Shown in pieces: positions 43,396 to 53,279 of a stretch of DNA of 64,000 bases. The notes under the pieces were generated by a model. That model had not been told where the DNA came from, searched no databases, and was given only the letters and a program-made list of their open reading frames with translations. The stretch lies in the NCBI RefSeq assembly GCF_034670125.1, contig NZ_JAXMOC010000001.1, positions 434,001 through 498,000 on the forward strand, written 5' to 3'. Each line of letters opens with the position of its first letter. Positions within the stretch are counted from its first letter, which is position 1. The position numbers and the translations under genes are program-made. This DNA is from Maricaulis sp034670125. GTDB taxonomy: Bacteria > Pseudomonadota > Alphaproteobacteria > Caulobacterales > Maricaulaceae.

Positions 43396-44481
43396 TCAGT
43401 TATGGTGGCGTTGTTGCCCGCCACCCCATGCATATTGCCAACCCAACGTCAGCGCCCAGTCACGTTCCATCTGCGGACCGTTGAGGTCCTGATACACCGG
43501 TCGCGACAATTCTGCCGCTATCCGCTGACCCCGCAACGCGCCGGATTGTCCGACCCAATTCACACCCAGGGATGCCAGAACCGTGTCGCCACCCAGAAAG
43601 GCCGGGTTGGCGGTCTGGACCGGCGCCGCGAAGCGGGCGTCAAAACCGTGCGTCATGCCCTGGCTCCGCGCTTCCAGCCGCCCGAAGAAGGCCCATGACG
43701 GCATGGGCGACCATCCAGCCCAGCTGGTGACGTGCGCGACATCACCAACCCGGTATCCCGAATCATTGTCCTGCACGCGCAAGGTGGCAGACGCCTGGCC
43801 ACCGAACGTCCAGTGACCGGCCTGGTGGGTCAGGGTCGCCGCCAGCATCGGGTCATAGCTGCCGGTGCCCAATTGCATCGGATAGGGCATGACAAGTGTC
43901 GGCGTGGTGCCCATGGGGGTCAAAACCCGGGCGCGCTCGCCGGTCGAGCCGGTCGGCAGCGACAGGCCGGCCTGCAGGTTGAGCCGCGTCTGGCCTGTGT
44001 CAACGACCCCGAACAAGGCCGACAGCTTCACATCGCCGAAACCCTCGCTCCGGGTGGTGAACCGGCCCAGCTCGCTGGCCCCCATCATCCCGGCAAAGGT
44101 CGTGTGAATCATTTCATTCTGCAGATAATTCACCATCATCATCACGGTGACACGGTCGTTCGGAGCATACATCGCGCCCAACATGTGCATGTCCATCGTC
44201 ATGTCAGTCGGTACGACCCGCAGCGTTGCCGGCGGGCCGTTCACATTCGCAACCGAGGTGACGATTTCTGCCGGGGTCACGCCGCGCGTTCCAATCCGGT
44301 TGCCCTCCATCTCCATCCGCATGAAGCGGTAGGAGAACATCCACTCGCCGGCCTCGTGGGTATGGTCACCCATCACGCCGATCGGCGCATGGCCATCGGC
44401 CCTGATGGCGTCGGGTTCGTGCGCCAGGGCAGGCGCACTGATGGCGAGCGCAAGGGCGCTCACAGTCGTGAAAAGTCTCAT
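43396..44481 (-). CDS. Met-rich outer-membrane beta-barrel protein of a copper cluster
   Basis: 361 residues from the ATG at 44481, with a signal peptide ending APALA. The mature start is rich in His and Met (HEPDAIR, GDHTHEAGEW), and MTMDMHMLGAMY lies in the first strands. Alternating hydrophobic residues continue to the C-terminus, which ends in aromatic-containing strands and then HHN. It resembles the phenol-degradation MetA/transporter-type barrel family. A role in metal traffic is inferred from the His/Met content and the neighbours. Confidence 0.78.
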   Translation of the reverse strand: MRLFTTVSALALAISAPALAHEPDAIRADGHAPIGVMGDHTHEAGEWMFSYRFMRMEMEGNRIGTRGVTPAEIVTSVANVNGPPATLRVVPTDMTMDMHMLGAMYAPNDRVTVMMMVNYLQNEMIHTTFAGMMGASELGRFTTRSEGFGDVKLSALFGVVDTGQTRLNLQAGLSLPTGSTGERARVLTPMGTTPTLVMPYPMQLGTGSYDPMLAATLTHQAGHWTFGGQASATLRVQDNDSGYRVGDVAHVTSWAGWSPMPSWAFFGRLEARSQGMTHGFDARFAAPVQTANPAFLGGDTVLASLGVNWVGQSGALRGQRIAAELSRPVYQDLNGPQMERDWALTLGWQYAWGGGQQRHHN

Positions 44482-44537
44482 GGGTCTTGTCTCGCATGGG
44501 CCTGCGCAATCGTGCGCAGACAGGATCACAAAGGGTT

Positions 44538-44945
44538 TCAGATGTGATCGGCGAGAGGTGGTGCGCGCGGTTCGGGAAGCCGCACTCCGCTTGACCGAAC
44601 CGGCGGCCAACCGGTCGGCGTGGATTGCGTCGCCCTCGTGACATGGGCGACCGGCGACACAGAGGCATCCGGTGCCGCCAGAGCCAACCCCGGACACCCC
44701 AGGCAGTCATCGCACACCGATACAGGCGCATTGGAATCCGCCGGGGCAGGTGCACCGGACAGCCGGGCCAGCAATGCCAGGTTCTCGTTGTCCTCGACGG
44801 ACAGTTCGGCCCGGACGTCCCCCGCACAGAGCAGCCAGCCATCATTGCCGGTGACACGGGCCATCGCTTCACCCGCAAAGGGCGATAGCGCGCTCCACAC
44901 AAGGAGCAGGGCCAGACCGGCCATGCGCAGGCGATACCAAATCAT
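44538..44945 (-). CDS. DUF2946-like Cys-rich small exported protein
   Basis: 135 residues. A hydrophobic N-terminus (LRMAGLALLLVWSALSPFAG) probably targets export. A CDDCLGC motif lies in the middle and the tail is Pro/Arg-rich. DUF2946 proteins usually accompany copper-handling genes. It heads the three-gene cluster and begins 49 bp after the trpS stop on the same strand. Confidence 0.7.
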   Translation of the reverse strand: MIWYRLRMAGLALLLVWSALSPFAGEAMARVTGNDGWLLCAGDVRAELSVEDNENLALLARLSGAPAPADSNAPVSVCDDCLGCPGLALAAPDASVSPVAHVTRATQSTPTGWPPVRSSGVRLPEPRAPPLADHI

Positions 44946-44994
44946 GTCGATGCTCTAGTCGATTTTCGGTCGGGCCGGGAGTGCGGCAAAAAGC

Positions 44995-46032
44995 CTAGCT
45001 CCAGAAGCCGATCGCTGCTTTCGCTTCGGCAATAACCGGTTCCGCCACCGCGCGCGCGCGCTCAGCGCCCTTTTGCAGGATCCGGTCAATCTCGGCCCGT
45101 TCGGCGATCAGCCTACGGTATTCGTCGGAGATCGGGGCGAGATGCTCGACCGCGACCTCGGCGAGAGCCGGCTTAAAGGCGCCAAAACCCTGGCCACCAT
45201 ACTCGGCCAGGACAGAGGCTTTGGACCCGCCGGTCAGGGCCGCGAAAATGCCAACAAGATTCGAGGCTTCCGGACGACCGTCCAAACCGTCTACCGATTC
45301 CGGAAGCGGCTCAGGATCGGTCTTGGCCTTCTTGATCTTGCGGGCAATCGTGTCGGCATCATCCTCGAGATTGATCCGGGAATTGTCCGACATGTCCGAT
45401 TTCGACATCTTGGCGGTGCCGTCACGCAGACTCATGATGCGTGCGCCCGGGCCCTGGATGAGCGGCTCTGTGATCGGGAAGACCGCTTCGCCATTGCCGA
45501 AATCCCGATTGAAGCGGGCCGCGACATCGCGGCACAGCTCCAGATGCTGCTTCTGGTCATCGCCGACCGGTACATGGGTCGCCTTATAGACCAGGATGTC
45601 GGCGGCCATCAGGACCGGATAGGTCAGCAGGCCGACCGAGACGCGCTCCCGGTCCTTGCCACCCTTGTCCTTGAATTGTGTCATCCGCTCGGCCCAGCCG
45701 AGCCGGGCGACACAATTGAGGATCCAGGCCAGTTCGGCATGGGCCGGAACCGCAGACTGGGCGAAAATCACGTTCTTTTCCGGGTCCAGGCCAGCGGCAA
45801 GATACGCGGCCGTCACGCGGCGGACCGCATCCGGCAAGGCCTCGGCGTCATGCGGCATGGTGATGGCGTGCATGTCGACGACGCAATAGATGCGCTCGGA
45901 CTCATCCTCATCCTGCAGCGCCACCCAGTTTTTCAGAGCACCGAGATAATTGCCGAGATGCAAGCGACCGGTTGGCTGCATGCCGGAGAATATGCGTTTC
46001 GGGCCTTGGTAGGCGGTGGGGGTGTCACTCAT
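44995..46032 (-). CDS. trpS: Tryptophanyl-tRNA synthetase
   Basis: 345 residues. The class I signatures are PTGRLHLGNYLGAL (HIGH equivalent) and AKMSKSD (KMSKS). It charges tRNA-Trp. It lies 61 bp after murJ on the same strand in the conserved order. Confidence 0.98.
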   Translation of the reverse strand: MSDTPTAYQGPKRIFSGMQPTGRLHLGNYLGALKNWVALQDEDESERIYCVVDMHAITMPHDAEALPDAVRRVTAAYLAAGLDPEKNVIFAQSAVPAHAELAWILNCVARLGWAERMTQFKDKGGKDRERVSVGLLTYPVLMAADILVYKATHVPVGDDQKQHLELCRDVAARFNRDFGNGEAVFPITEPLIQGPGARIMSLRDGTAKMSKSDMSDNSRINLEDDADTIARKIKKAKTDPEPLPESVDGLDGRPEASNLVGIFAALTGGSKASVLAEYGGQGFGAFKPALAEVAVEHLAPISDEYRRLIAERAEIDRILQKGAERARAVAEPVIAEAKAAIGFWS

Positions 46033-46093
46033 GGGATGGCCTTGCGGATAGGACGGACTGGGACATGCGTCTTAACCAGCGCGAGCCGCTGCC

Positions 46094-47638
46094 TCAAGAG
46101 CGCTTGAGTGCGCCGCGCACCTCGGACAGCCGCAGCGCACCGGTCATCAGCGCGGCTGCCCCGTAGACGACGAGCCCGACGCCGCAGACGGCGAGCAGGG
46201 TCAACAGGGTCGAATCGAGCAAATGGGCTCGCAACATCTCGGCATGGTGTTCGGCGAGCAAGAGGAAACCCGCCAACGCCGCACAGGCCAGCAGGATGCG
46301 GGGTATCTTGCCGATCAGGCGCCTGTCAGGCTCCAACAGACGCCGTCGCCACAAAGTCACGGCCAGCAAAATCGCGTTGACCCAACCTGCGAGGGCTGTC
46401 GCGATGGCCAGGCCCACAAAACCCAACGGTCCGAAAAAGAGCGCCAGACCGACCGTCAAATTCACCACCACGCCGACGGTCGCGAATTTCATCGGGGTCA
46501 GTGTGTCTTCTCGAGCGAAGAAGCCTGGCGACAACACCTTGATCAAGACAAAGGCCGGCAAGCCGATCGCGAACGGGATCAAGGCGTATCCGACCATTGC
46601 GGCATCATTCGGTGTGAACTCGTCCCGCTGGTAAATTCCGGTCGCGATGAAAACCGGGATGACCGCCAGGGCTGTCGCGGCCGGCAAGGTCAGCGCCATG
46701 GAGATTTCCAGGGCCCGGTTCATGGCGTTGGACGCCGCCTCGACAGCACCGGCCCGCACGCGGCCGCTGAGGGTTGGAAGCAGCACGACGCCCATGGCGA
46801 TACCGACTACGCCGAGAGGAAGTTGATAGAGCCGGTCCGCATAGTAGAGCCAGGACCGGGCGCTGATTTCCATGGTCGCGATTGATGAGGTCACAAGGAT
46901 ATTGATCTGCGTGACCCCAGCCGCGAGAGCCCCGGGAACGCCCAGCACGATCAACCGCCTGACGCCGGGTGACAGGCGCGGCAGCTGCAAGGACAAACGC
47001 AGGCCCGTCGCCCGGCACGCCGCGAACAGCCACGCCAGTTGCGCCACACCGGACAGGCTGATGCCGATACTGAGATGAAGCGCCATGTTCTCACCTTCGG
47101 CCGGCGAGAAATAGAGAATTGCGATCAGGAACAGGTTCAACAGGACCGGCGCCGCCGCTGCCACCGCGAAACGGCCGTGGGAATTGAGAACGCCGCTCAG
47201 CATCGCGCTGAGCGACATCATCAGCAGATAGGGCATGGTGATCTGGGTCAGTAGCACGGCCAGCTCGAACGGCCCCGGCTCGCCGACAAAGCCGGGCCCC
47301 AGCGCATACATCAACCAAGGCATCAGGAATTGCGCGCCGACCACGAGGACCACCATCGTGGTGAGAAGGACCGACATGACCTGCCGGGCAAATCGGATCG
47401 CCTCGTCCTGCTCCCCGCTCTCAAGCTTGCCGGCATAGAGCGGCACGAATGCGGAATTGAATGCGCCCTCCGCGAATATCCGCCGGAAGAGATTGGGGAA
47501 CTGGAAAGCGGTCAGGAAAACGTCCGTGACCACCCCGGCTCCCAGGGCCGCGGCCAGCAACATTTCACGGACAAGGCCGAGCACACGGCTCGCCATGGTC
47601 AGGACACCGACAATTGCCGTCGAACGCAGGAGCCGCAT
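46094..47638 (-). CDS. murJ: Lipid II flippase MurJ
   Basis: 514 residues with about fourteen transmembrane helices. The start (STAIVGVLTMASRVLGLVRE) and FRRIFAEGAFNSAFVP are MurJ signatures. It flips lipid II across the inner membrane for peptidoglycan synthesis. It starts only 2 bp after the glnD stop, so the two are translationally linked. Confidence 0.97.
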   Translation of the reverse strand: MRLLRSTAIVGVLTMASRVLGLVREMLLAAALGAGVVTDVFLTAFQFPNLFRRIFAEGAFNSAFVPLYAGKLESGEQDEAIRFARQVMSVLLTTMVVLVVGAQFLMPWLMYALGPGFVGEPGPFELAVLLTQITMPYLLMMSLSAMLSGVLNSHGRFAVAAAAPVLLNLFLIAILYFSPAEGENMALHLSIGISLSGVAQLAWLFAACRATGLRLSLQLPRLSPGVRRLIVLGVPGALAAGVTQINILVTSSIATMEISARSWLYYADRLYQLPLGVVGIAMGVVLLPTLSGRVRAGAVEAASNAMNRALEISMALTLPAATALAVIPVFIATGIYQRDEFTPNDAAMVGYALIPFAIGLPAFVLIKVLSPGFFAREDTLTPMKFATVGVVVNLTVGLALFFGPLGFVGLAIATALAGWVNAILLAVTLWRRRLLEPDRRLIGKIPRILLACAALAGFLLLAEHHAEMLRAHLLDSTLLTLLAVCGVGLVVYGAAALMTGALRLSEVRGALKRS

Positions 47639-47640
47639 GC

Positions 47641-50451
47641 CTACCTCAAAACACTGGCCCGAGCCCGGGCAAATCCGCGCTGGGCGGCCGTCTTGTCGAA
47701 TTCAGTCTCGTTCTCGGAGAACACCGCCAACAAACCATTGCGGACGCGTTGGCCAACAGCGTCATCGACCAGTTTGTCACCGTTGCTGGTAACGTAGAAC
47801 ACGTCTGTTGCCCGTTCACCATAGCCATCGATCTGGGCTGATGTCAGGGCCAGGCGCTCGTCGGCCAGAACATCGGCCAGGTCGGCCAGCAGGCCCGGCC
47901 GGTCACGACCGGACGCCTCGATCACGGTTGCATGCTCGGCGACCTCGTTGGAGATGGTCACATTCGGCGTGACCCGGAAGGCGGCATCGCGCCGCTTGAG
48001 CGGTGCTGCCGGCCGGCGGCGGACTGTGGTTTCGCCCGTTGCAACCTGCCGCAGATAGGCCACGAGCGCCTGGCGTTGCACCGCATCGTGCTTGCCATAG
48101 GGCTGACCGGCCGCGTCCTGGATGTAGAAGATATCGAAAACCTGGTGCGAGGCCGTTGTATTGATGGTTGCACCCACGACATCGGCGCCGACTTCGGCGA
48201 AGGCCGCGACAATATCGGCAAACACCCGATCCCGGTCCGGCGACCAGATCATCACTTCCGTTGCGGCCCGGCGGCGGTCCACCCGAACCGCGGCCGAGGT
48301 CTGGCGGCCCGCATTGCGCGCATGCCGCACAAAGGCCGCATGCCGGAAGCGGTCCTCCTCGGAAAAAGTGGTCCAATAGGCGTCGTTGAGCTCCGCGGTC
48401 CACCAGGCAGCGAAATCGGCATCGATCCGCTCGAGCCGTGGCCGGATGTGGCTTCTGGCCAGTTCGGCCTTTTCGGCGAGGGTTTCTCGGGCGAGCTGGA
48501 GATTGTCGCCATCACTCGACAGGACTTGTTCGGTGGCCCAATAGAGTTCACGGATCAGCTGACCCTTCCAGCCATTCCAGACCCCGGGCCCGACCGAACG
48601 AATATCGACGACCGTGAGGACCGTCAGCAGCCGCAAACGCTCCACGGTTCCAACCGCGGCGGCAAAATCGGCCACGGTTCGCGGATCGGACAGGTCGCGA
48701 CGTTGTGCCGTGTCGCTCATCAGCAGATGCGACGCGATCAGCCAGGACACCAGCTCGGTCTCCGTATCGCCCAGGCCCATGCGCTCGCACGCTGTCACCG
48801 CCCGCGCGGCGCCCTCGATGCATTGGTCGCCCGCCCCCTTGCCGGTGTCATGCAACAGGACCGCCAGGTGCAGCGCGCGGCGGTTCTGGATCTGGGGTAC
48901 CAGCTTGGTCGATAGCGGATGATCGAGCGGGTGAAGCCCGTCCTCGATTTCCCGCAGGACGCCCAGCGCATGCAATGTGTGCTCATCGACCGTGTAGCGG
49001 TGGTACATGTTGAACTGGGTGCGGGCGACGATATCGCCGAATTCGGGCAGGTAGCGCCCCAGCACACCGGCTTCGGTCATCATCCGCAGCACCGCCATGG
49101 GCGCGGCGCTGTCGAGCAAGACAGCAAAAAAGGCCCTCGCGGCGCGCGGCGCACGACGAAAATCATCGTCGATGAGATGCAGGGTGCGCCCAATCCGCGC
49201 CACCGCCTCGGGATGCAGGTCGAGGCGGCGAGATGCGGCAACGTGGAAAAACCGCATCAGGCGGATCGGGTCTTCGCGTATCTGCGTTGCGTGGGCAAAA
49301 TCGAGACGACCGTCACGCACGATGAATTCGCCGACATCGGCGTCCTCCGCCGCCTCCATTCCGGGCGGCAGGAATCGCGCCAACCCCCTTGGCTTCGACT
49401 TCCAGGCATCGGCCTCAAGCTTGGCGCAGACCAGACGTGTCAACGCGCCGACATCCATTGCCGTGCGGAAGTACCGGCGCATGAAGCGCTCGACACCACT
49501 GTCCGTCTCGCCATCCTCGAAACCCATTCGCGCCGCAATTTCCGGCTGGACGTCAAAGGTCAGACGCTCATCCTTGCCGCCGGCAAGATCGTGCAAGTGA
49601 AAGCGGACGGTCCACAGGAAGTCATCGGCCAGTATGTATTTCGAGACGTCCTCGACCGACAGCAATCGACTGCCAACCCAGCGCTCGAATGCGTCGGCAC
49701 CATAGAGGAATTGCGCCAGCCAGCGCATCAGCTGCAGGTCCCGCAAGCCGCCCTTGCCGGACTTCAGGTTCGGCTCGACCGTGTAGCGGGACCGACCGGC
49801 CTTTTCGATGCGGGCGTCACGCTCCTTCAGCTTGGCTTCCACGAAGGCTGGCAGGTCCCCGGCAACGACCTCATCACGAAATCTCTGGGACAGGGACGCG
49901 GTCGCAGCCTCATCGCCGGCCAGATGGCGCAAGGAGAGAAGGGCGGTGCGTTCCGACGCATCCACCTGGGTCAGTGCAATGGTCTCGTCCATGGTCCGGC
50001 AGGCGCCGCCACCGACATCGATCTTGAGATCCCAGAGGGCGTACAGGAATTGCTGGAGGAAAGTGTCAGTTGCCGCGCTGGCGGCTTCCGGCTTGATCAG
50101 CATCAGGTCGATGTCGGAGGACGGGGCCAGTTCCCCCGCTCCAAACCCTCCTTGCGCGCACAGGGCGACACCTGTGGAGCCCGCGGTATCCGCAGCGGCC
50201 ATGGAATCGAACAGCGCGTGCAGGCAGACACTCATCCCTTCAGACAGCAGATGGGCCGCGATGGCGCCGCCACCGGCACCGGACAGGCTGCCAAAGGCCT
50301 GCCTCCGGAACCGTTCGATGGAGGTGCGGACATGAGCCAGAGCTGCAGCGCGGGCGGCCGGTGACTCCCACCCCTGTTGCGCCAGGGCGGAAGCCAGGCG
50401 GGCCCGCAATTGCAGACCATCCAGCGAAGCGGGCAGTGCGGGCATCTTCAT
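47641..50451 (-). CDS. glnD: [Protein-PII] uridylyltransferase/uridylyl-removing enzyme
   Basis: 936 residues, the usual length. The nucleotidyltransferase motif is GGFGAGELAPSSDIDLMLI (about 101-119), followed by the HD domain with AVLLHDTGKG and two C-terminal ACT domains (about 750-930) that bind glutamine. GlnD uridylylates PII proteins in response to nitrogen status. It is followed by murJ and preceded by mutS at 36 bp. Confidence 0.97.
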   Translation of the reverse strand: MKMPALPASLDGLQLRARLASALAQQGWESPAARAAALAHVRTSIERFRRQAFGSLSGAGGGAIAAHLLSEGMSVCLHALFDSMAAADTAGSTGVALCAQGGFGAGELAPSSDIDLMLIKPEAASAATDTFLQQFLYALWDLKIDVGGGACRTMDETIALTQVDASERTALLSLRHLAGDEAATASLSQRFRDEVVAGDLPAFVEAKLKERDARIEKAGRSRYTVEPNLKSGKGGLRDLQLMRWLAQFLYGADAFERWVGSRLLSVEDVSKYILADDFLWTVRFHLHDLAGGKDERLTFDVQPEIAARMGFEDGETDSGVERFMRRYFRTAMDVGALTRLVCAKLEADAWKSKPRGLARFLPPGMEAAEDADVGEFIVRDGRLDFAHATQIREDPIRLMRFFHVAASRRLDLHPEAVARIGRTLHLIDDDFRRAPRAARAFFAVLLDSAAPMAVLRMMTEAGVLGRYLPEFGDIVARTQFNMYHRYTVDEHTLHALGVLREIEDGLHPLDHPLSTKLVPQIQNRRALHLAVLLHDTGKGAGDQCIEGAARAVTACERMGLGDTETELVSWLIASHLLMSDTAQRRDLSDPRTVADFAAAVGTVERLRLLTVLTVVDIRSVGPGVWNGWKGQLIRELYWATEQVLSSDGDNLQLARETLAEKAELARSHIRPRLERIDADFAAWWTAELNDAYWTTFSEEDRFRHAAFVRHARNAGRQTSAAVRVDRRRAATEVMIWSPDRDRVFADIVAAFAEVGADVVGATINTTASHQVFDIFYIQDAAGQPYGKHDAVQRQALVAYLRQVATGETTVRRRPAAPLKRRDAAFRVTPNVTISNEVAEHATVIEASGRDRPGLLADLADVLADERLALTSAQIDGYGERATDVFYVTSNGDKLVDDAVGQRVRNGLLAVFSENETEFDKTAAQRGFARARASVLR

Positions 50452-50486
50452 CGTGGACCCAATCTAGTGCACCGCGACCCGCGGCG

Positions 50487-53180
50487 TCACGTCTTCTTCA
50501 CGAGCGCCTTGAGGGCATACAGCACTTCCAGCGCCTCGCGTGGACTCAAGGCATCCGGGTCGACCTGGTCAAGCCTAGTCTCGACCTCGGAAATGACCGG
50601 CTCCGGGTCCGGCTCGGCCAGCGCAAACAGGGGCAGGTCTGTGAGCGCCGCAGCCGGTGTCCCATCGGCCTCCAGGCGCGCCAGGATGGCCTGGGCCCGT
50701 TTGACCGCGACCCGCGGCAATCCGGCCCGGCGCGCGACCTCGATCCCGTAGGACCGGTCCGCCGCGCCACTCCCGACCTCATGGAGAAAAACCAGTTCGC
50801 CTTTCCATTCGCGGGCCTTGAGCGAGACATTGGCCGCGGCATCCAGATCCTCTGCAAGCCGGGTCAACTCGTGATAATGGGTGGCAAACAGGGCCCGGCA
50901 ACCATTCACTGCATGGAGATGCTCGGCCGCCGCCCAGGCGATCGACAACCCGTCAAACGTCGCGGTGCCACGCCCGATCTCGTCCAGGATGACAAAACTG
51001 CGTGCCGTCGCCTGGTTCAGGATGGCGGCCGTCTCGATCATCTCCGCCATGAAGGTGGAGCGACCGCGGGCGAGGTCATCAGCGGCACCCACGCGCGAAT
51101 AAAGGCGGTCAGCGACACCGATACGGGCGGCCCGTGCCGGAACATGACAACCGGCTTGGGCCAGCATCAGGATCAATGCGTTCTGTCGGAGGAATGTCGA
51201 TTTACCGGCCATGTTGGGGCCAGTCACGAAGGTCAGTCGTGCGGCCTCAGCGCCGGCGCCGTCGAGACGGCAGTCATTCGGCGTGAACCGGCCGTCACCG
51301 GCCTTGGCCAACGCCCGCTCGACCACCGGATGCCGACCTCCGTCCACTTGGAACACGCTGTCGTCGGACATGACGGGGCGAACTGCCTCGCTGTCTTCGG
51401 CCCATTCGGCAAGGCCGGCGGCCACGTCCAGTTCAGCCAGCGCGCGCGCGGCTGACCGGATTCGATCGGCCTCCGCCTCGACCCTGTCACGCAGGCTGGC
51501 AAAAGCGTCCATCTCCATCGCCAGGGCCCGATCGCCAGCCGAGGCGATCTTCGCCTCCAGCTCGGCCAGCTCGGTGGTCGAGAACCGAATCGCGTTGGCC
51601 ATGGTCTGACGATGGATGAAGCGATCATCCGCCATCAGGGCGTCGCCGTGCTTGGCGGTCACTTCGACGAAATAGCCCAGCACATTGTTGTGCTTGACCT
51701 TCAGGGCATTGACACCGACCGCCTCGGCATAGGTCTGTTGCAGGCCTGCGACCACCCGGCGTGAAGCGTCGCGCAACTGCCGCAACTCGTCCAACTCGAC
51801 GCGCCAGCCTTCGGCGATGAAACCGCCGTCGCGGGGCAGGAGCGGCGGCTCGTCCACAATCGCCCGTTCAAGCTCGGCGACCAGGTCTGCCAGGTCCGGC
51901 TTGTCATCGAGCACCAGCGCCGTGAGACTTTCCGCGATTTGAGCCGGTGGGGTATCCAGCGCATTGTCGAGCAGGCGGGCGGCAATGATCTCGCCTTCCT
52001 GCAGGGCCGCAGCGAGTGATTTCAGGTCGCGAGGCCCGCCCCGACCCAGCAATAGCCGCGAAAGGGCGCGCTCGGCATCGCCGGCCTGGCGCAGCCGGTC
52101 GCGCAGATCCCGGCGTTCAGTGCGGGCCCGCTCGAACCAGGTGATTGCATCAAGACGGGCTTCGATTTGCGCCACATCGGTCAAGGGTCTGGCCAGTCGC
52201 TCGGCCAGCTTGCGCGCCCCCGGCGCGGTCACCGTCCGGTCAATCGCATCAAGCAGAGAGCCCTGACGTGATCCTGACAAAGTGCGTTCGATTTCAAGGC
52301 TTGCCCGGGTCGCCGGGTCAATGGCGAGACACGCCCCCGCCGCTATCTGCCGCGGCGGCTCCAGCTTGGCCGGCGCGCCGGCCTGGGACAATGAAAGATA
52401 GTCCAGCAAGGCTCCAAGTGCGGCACACTCGGCCCTGGTAAAGTTTCCGAAAGCGGTCAGTTCCTGAACCCTGAACTGGTCCTTCAATTGTCGTTCTGCC
52501 GAGGCCGGATCAAATTTGGCTCGTGGCAGGGGTGTCAGGGTCGACCGTGGCGCCAGCATCGCGGCCTCTGCAAAGGCCCGCTCCTCAACCAGCAACTCGG
52601 CCGGGTTCATGGCGGCGATCTCCGCAGCAATGTTTTCCGTCGCCACCGGGGAAACCCGGAAATCGCCGGTCGACACATCCGCCCAGGCCAGTGCCGTTTC
52701 ACCGGTCGCCAGTTGCGCCAGCGCCGCGATGCGGTTGGACACGCGCGGATCGAGCAGGCTGTCCTCGGTCAGCGTCCCGGGCGTCACGACCCGGGTAATG
52801 GCCCGACGCACGACCGCTTTGGAACCACCCCTGGCCTTCGCAGCCTTGGGATCCTCCATCTGCTCGCCAACGGCAACTTTGAAACCGGCCTTGATCAGGC
52901 GGGCGAGATAGGCTTCGGCGGTGGCCGCCGGCACCCCACACATCGAGATCGGATCACCCTGATGCTCCCCACGCTTGGTCAGCGCGATATCGAGCGCCGC
53001 AGATGCCCGCACCGCATCGTCGAAAAACAGTTCATAGAAGTCGCCCATGCGATAGAACAGCAAGGCATCAGCCGGTGCCTGGGCACGCAGCTCGAGGAAT
53101 TGCTGCATCATCGGGGTCGCGCCTTCACTGGACGGGAAGGTGCGATCGCGCGGCACGGGGAGGGTCGACATGGCATTCAT
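50487..53180 (-). CDS. mutS: DNA mismatch repair protein MutS
   Basis: 897 residues. The mismatch-binding Phe-x-Glu appears in the N-terminal part as MGDFYELF; the ATPase has Walker A in GPNMAGKSTFLRQ and DEIGRGTATFDG. It recognises mispairs and recruits MutL. The start could be the ATG at 53180 or 53171. It is divergent from maeB. Confidence 0.98.
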   Translation of the reverse strand: MNAMSTLPVPRDRTFPSSEGATPMMQQFLELRAQAPADALLFYRMGDFYELFFDDAVRASAALDIALTKRGEHQGDPISMCGVPAATAEAYLARLIKAGFKVAVGEQMEDPKAAKARGGSKAVVRRAITRVVTPGTLTEDSLLDPRVSNRIAALAQLATGETALAWADVSTGDFRVSPVATENIAAEIAAMNPAELLVEERAFAEAAMLAPRSTLTPLPRAKFDPASAERQLKDQFRVQELTAFGNFTRAECAALGALLDYLSLSQAGAPAKLEPPRQIAAGACLAIDPATRASLEIERTLSGSRQGSLLDAIDRTVTAPGARKLAERLARPLTDVAQIEARLDAITWFERARTERRDLRDRLRQAGDAERALSRLLLGRGGPRDLKSLAAALQEGEIIAARLLDNALDTPPAQIAESLTALVLDDKPDLADLVAELERAIVDEPPLLPRDGGFIAEGWRVELDELRQLRDASRRVVAGLQQTYAEAVGVNALKVKHNNVLGYFVEVTAKHGDALMADDRFIHRQTMANAIRFSTTELAELEAKIASAGDRALAMEMDAFASLRDRVEAEADRIRSAARALAELDVAAGLAEWAEDSEAVRPVMSDDSVFQVDGGRHPVVERALAKAGDGRFTPNDCRLDGAGAEAARLTFVTGPNMAGKSTFLRQNALILMLAQAGCHVPARAARIGVADRLYSRVGAADDLARGRSTFMAEMIETAAILNQATARSFVILDEIGRGTATFDGLSIAWAAAEHLHAVNGCRALFATHYHELTRLAEDLDAAANVSLKAREWKGELVFLHEVGSGAADRSYGIEVARRAGLPRVAVKRAQAILARLEADGTPAAALTDLPLFALAEPDPEPVISEVETRLDQVDPDALSPREALEVLYALKALVKKT

Positions 53181-53279
53181 CGGCGCAGACGGTGGCGAGG
53201 TTTCGCCTTGCGTGCAAGGGTGCGAAGCGGCTAGAGCGCTGTAACCCCCGGGACTTCAGATCTTACAAGGACATCGGTG

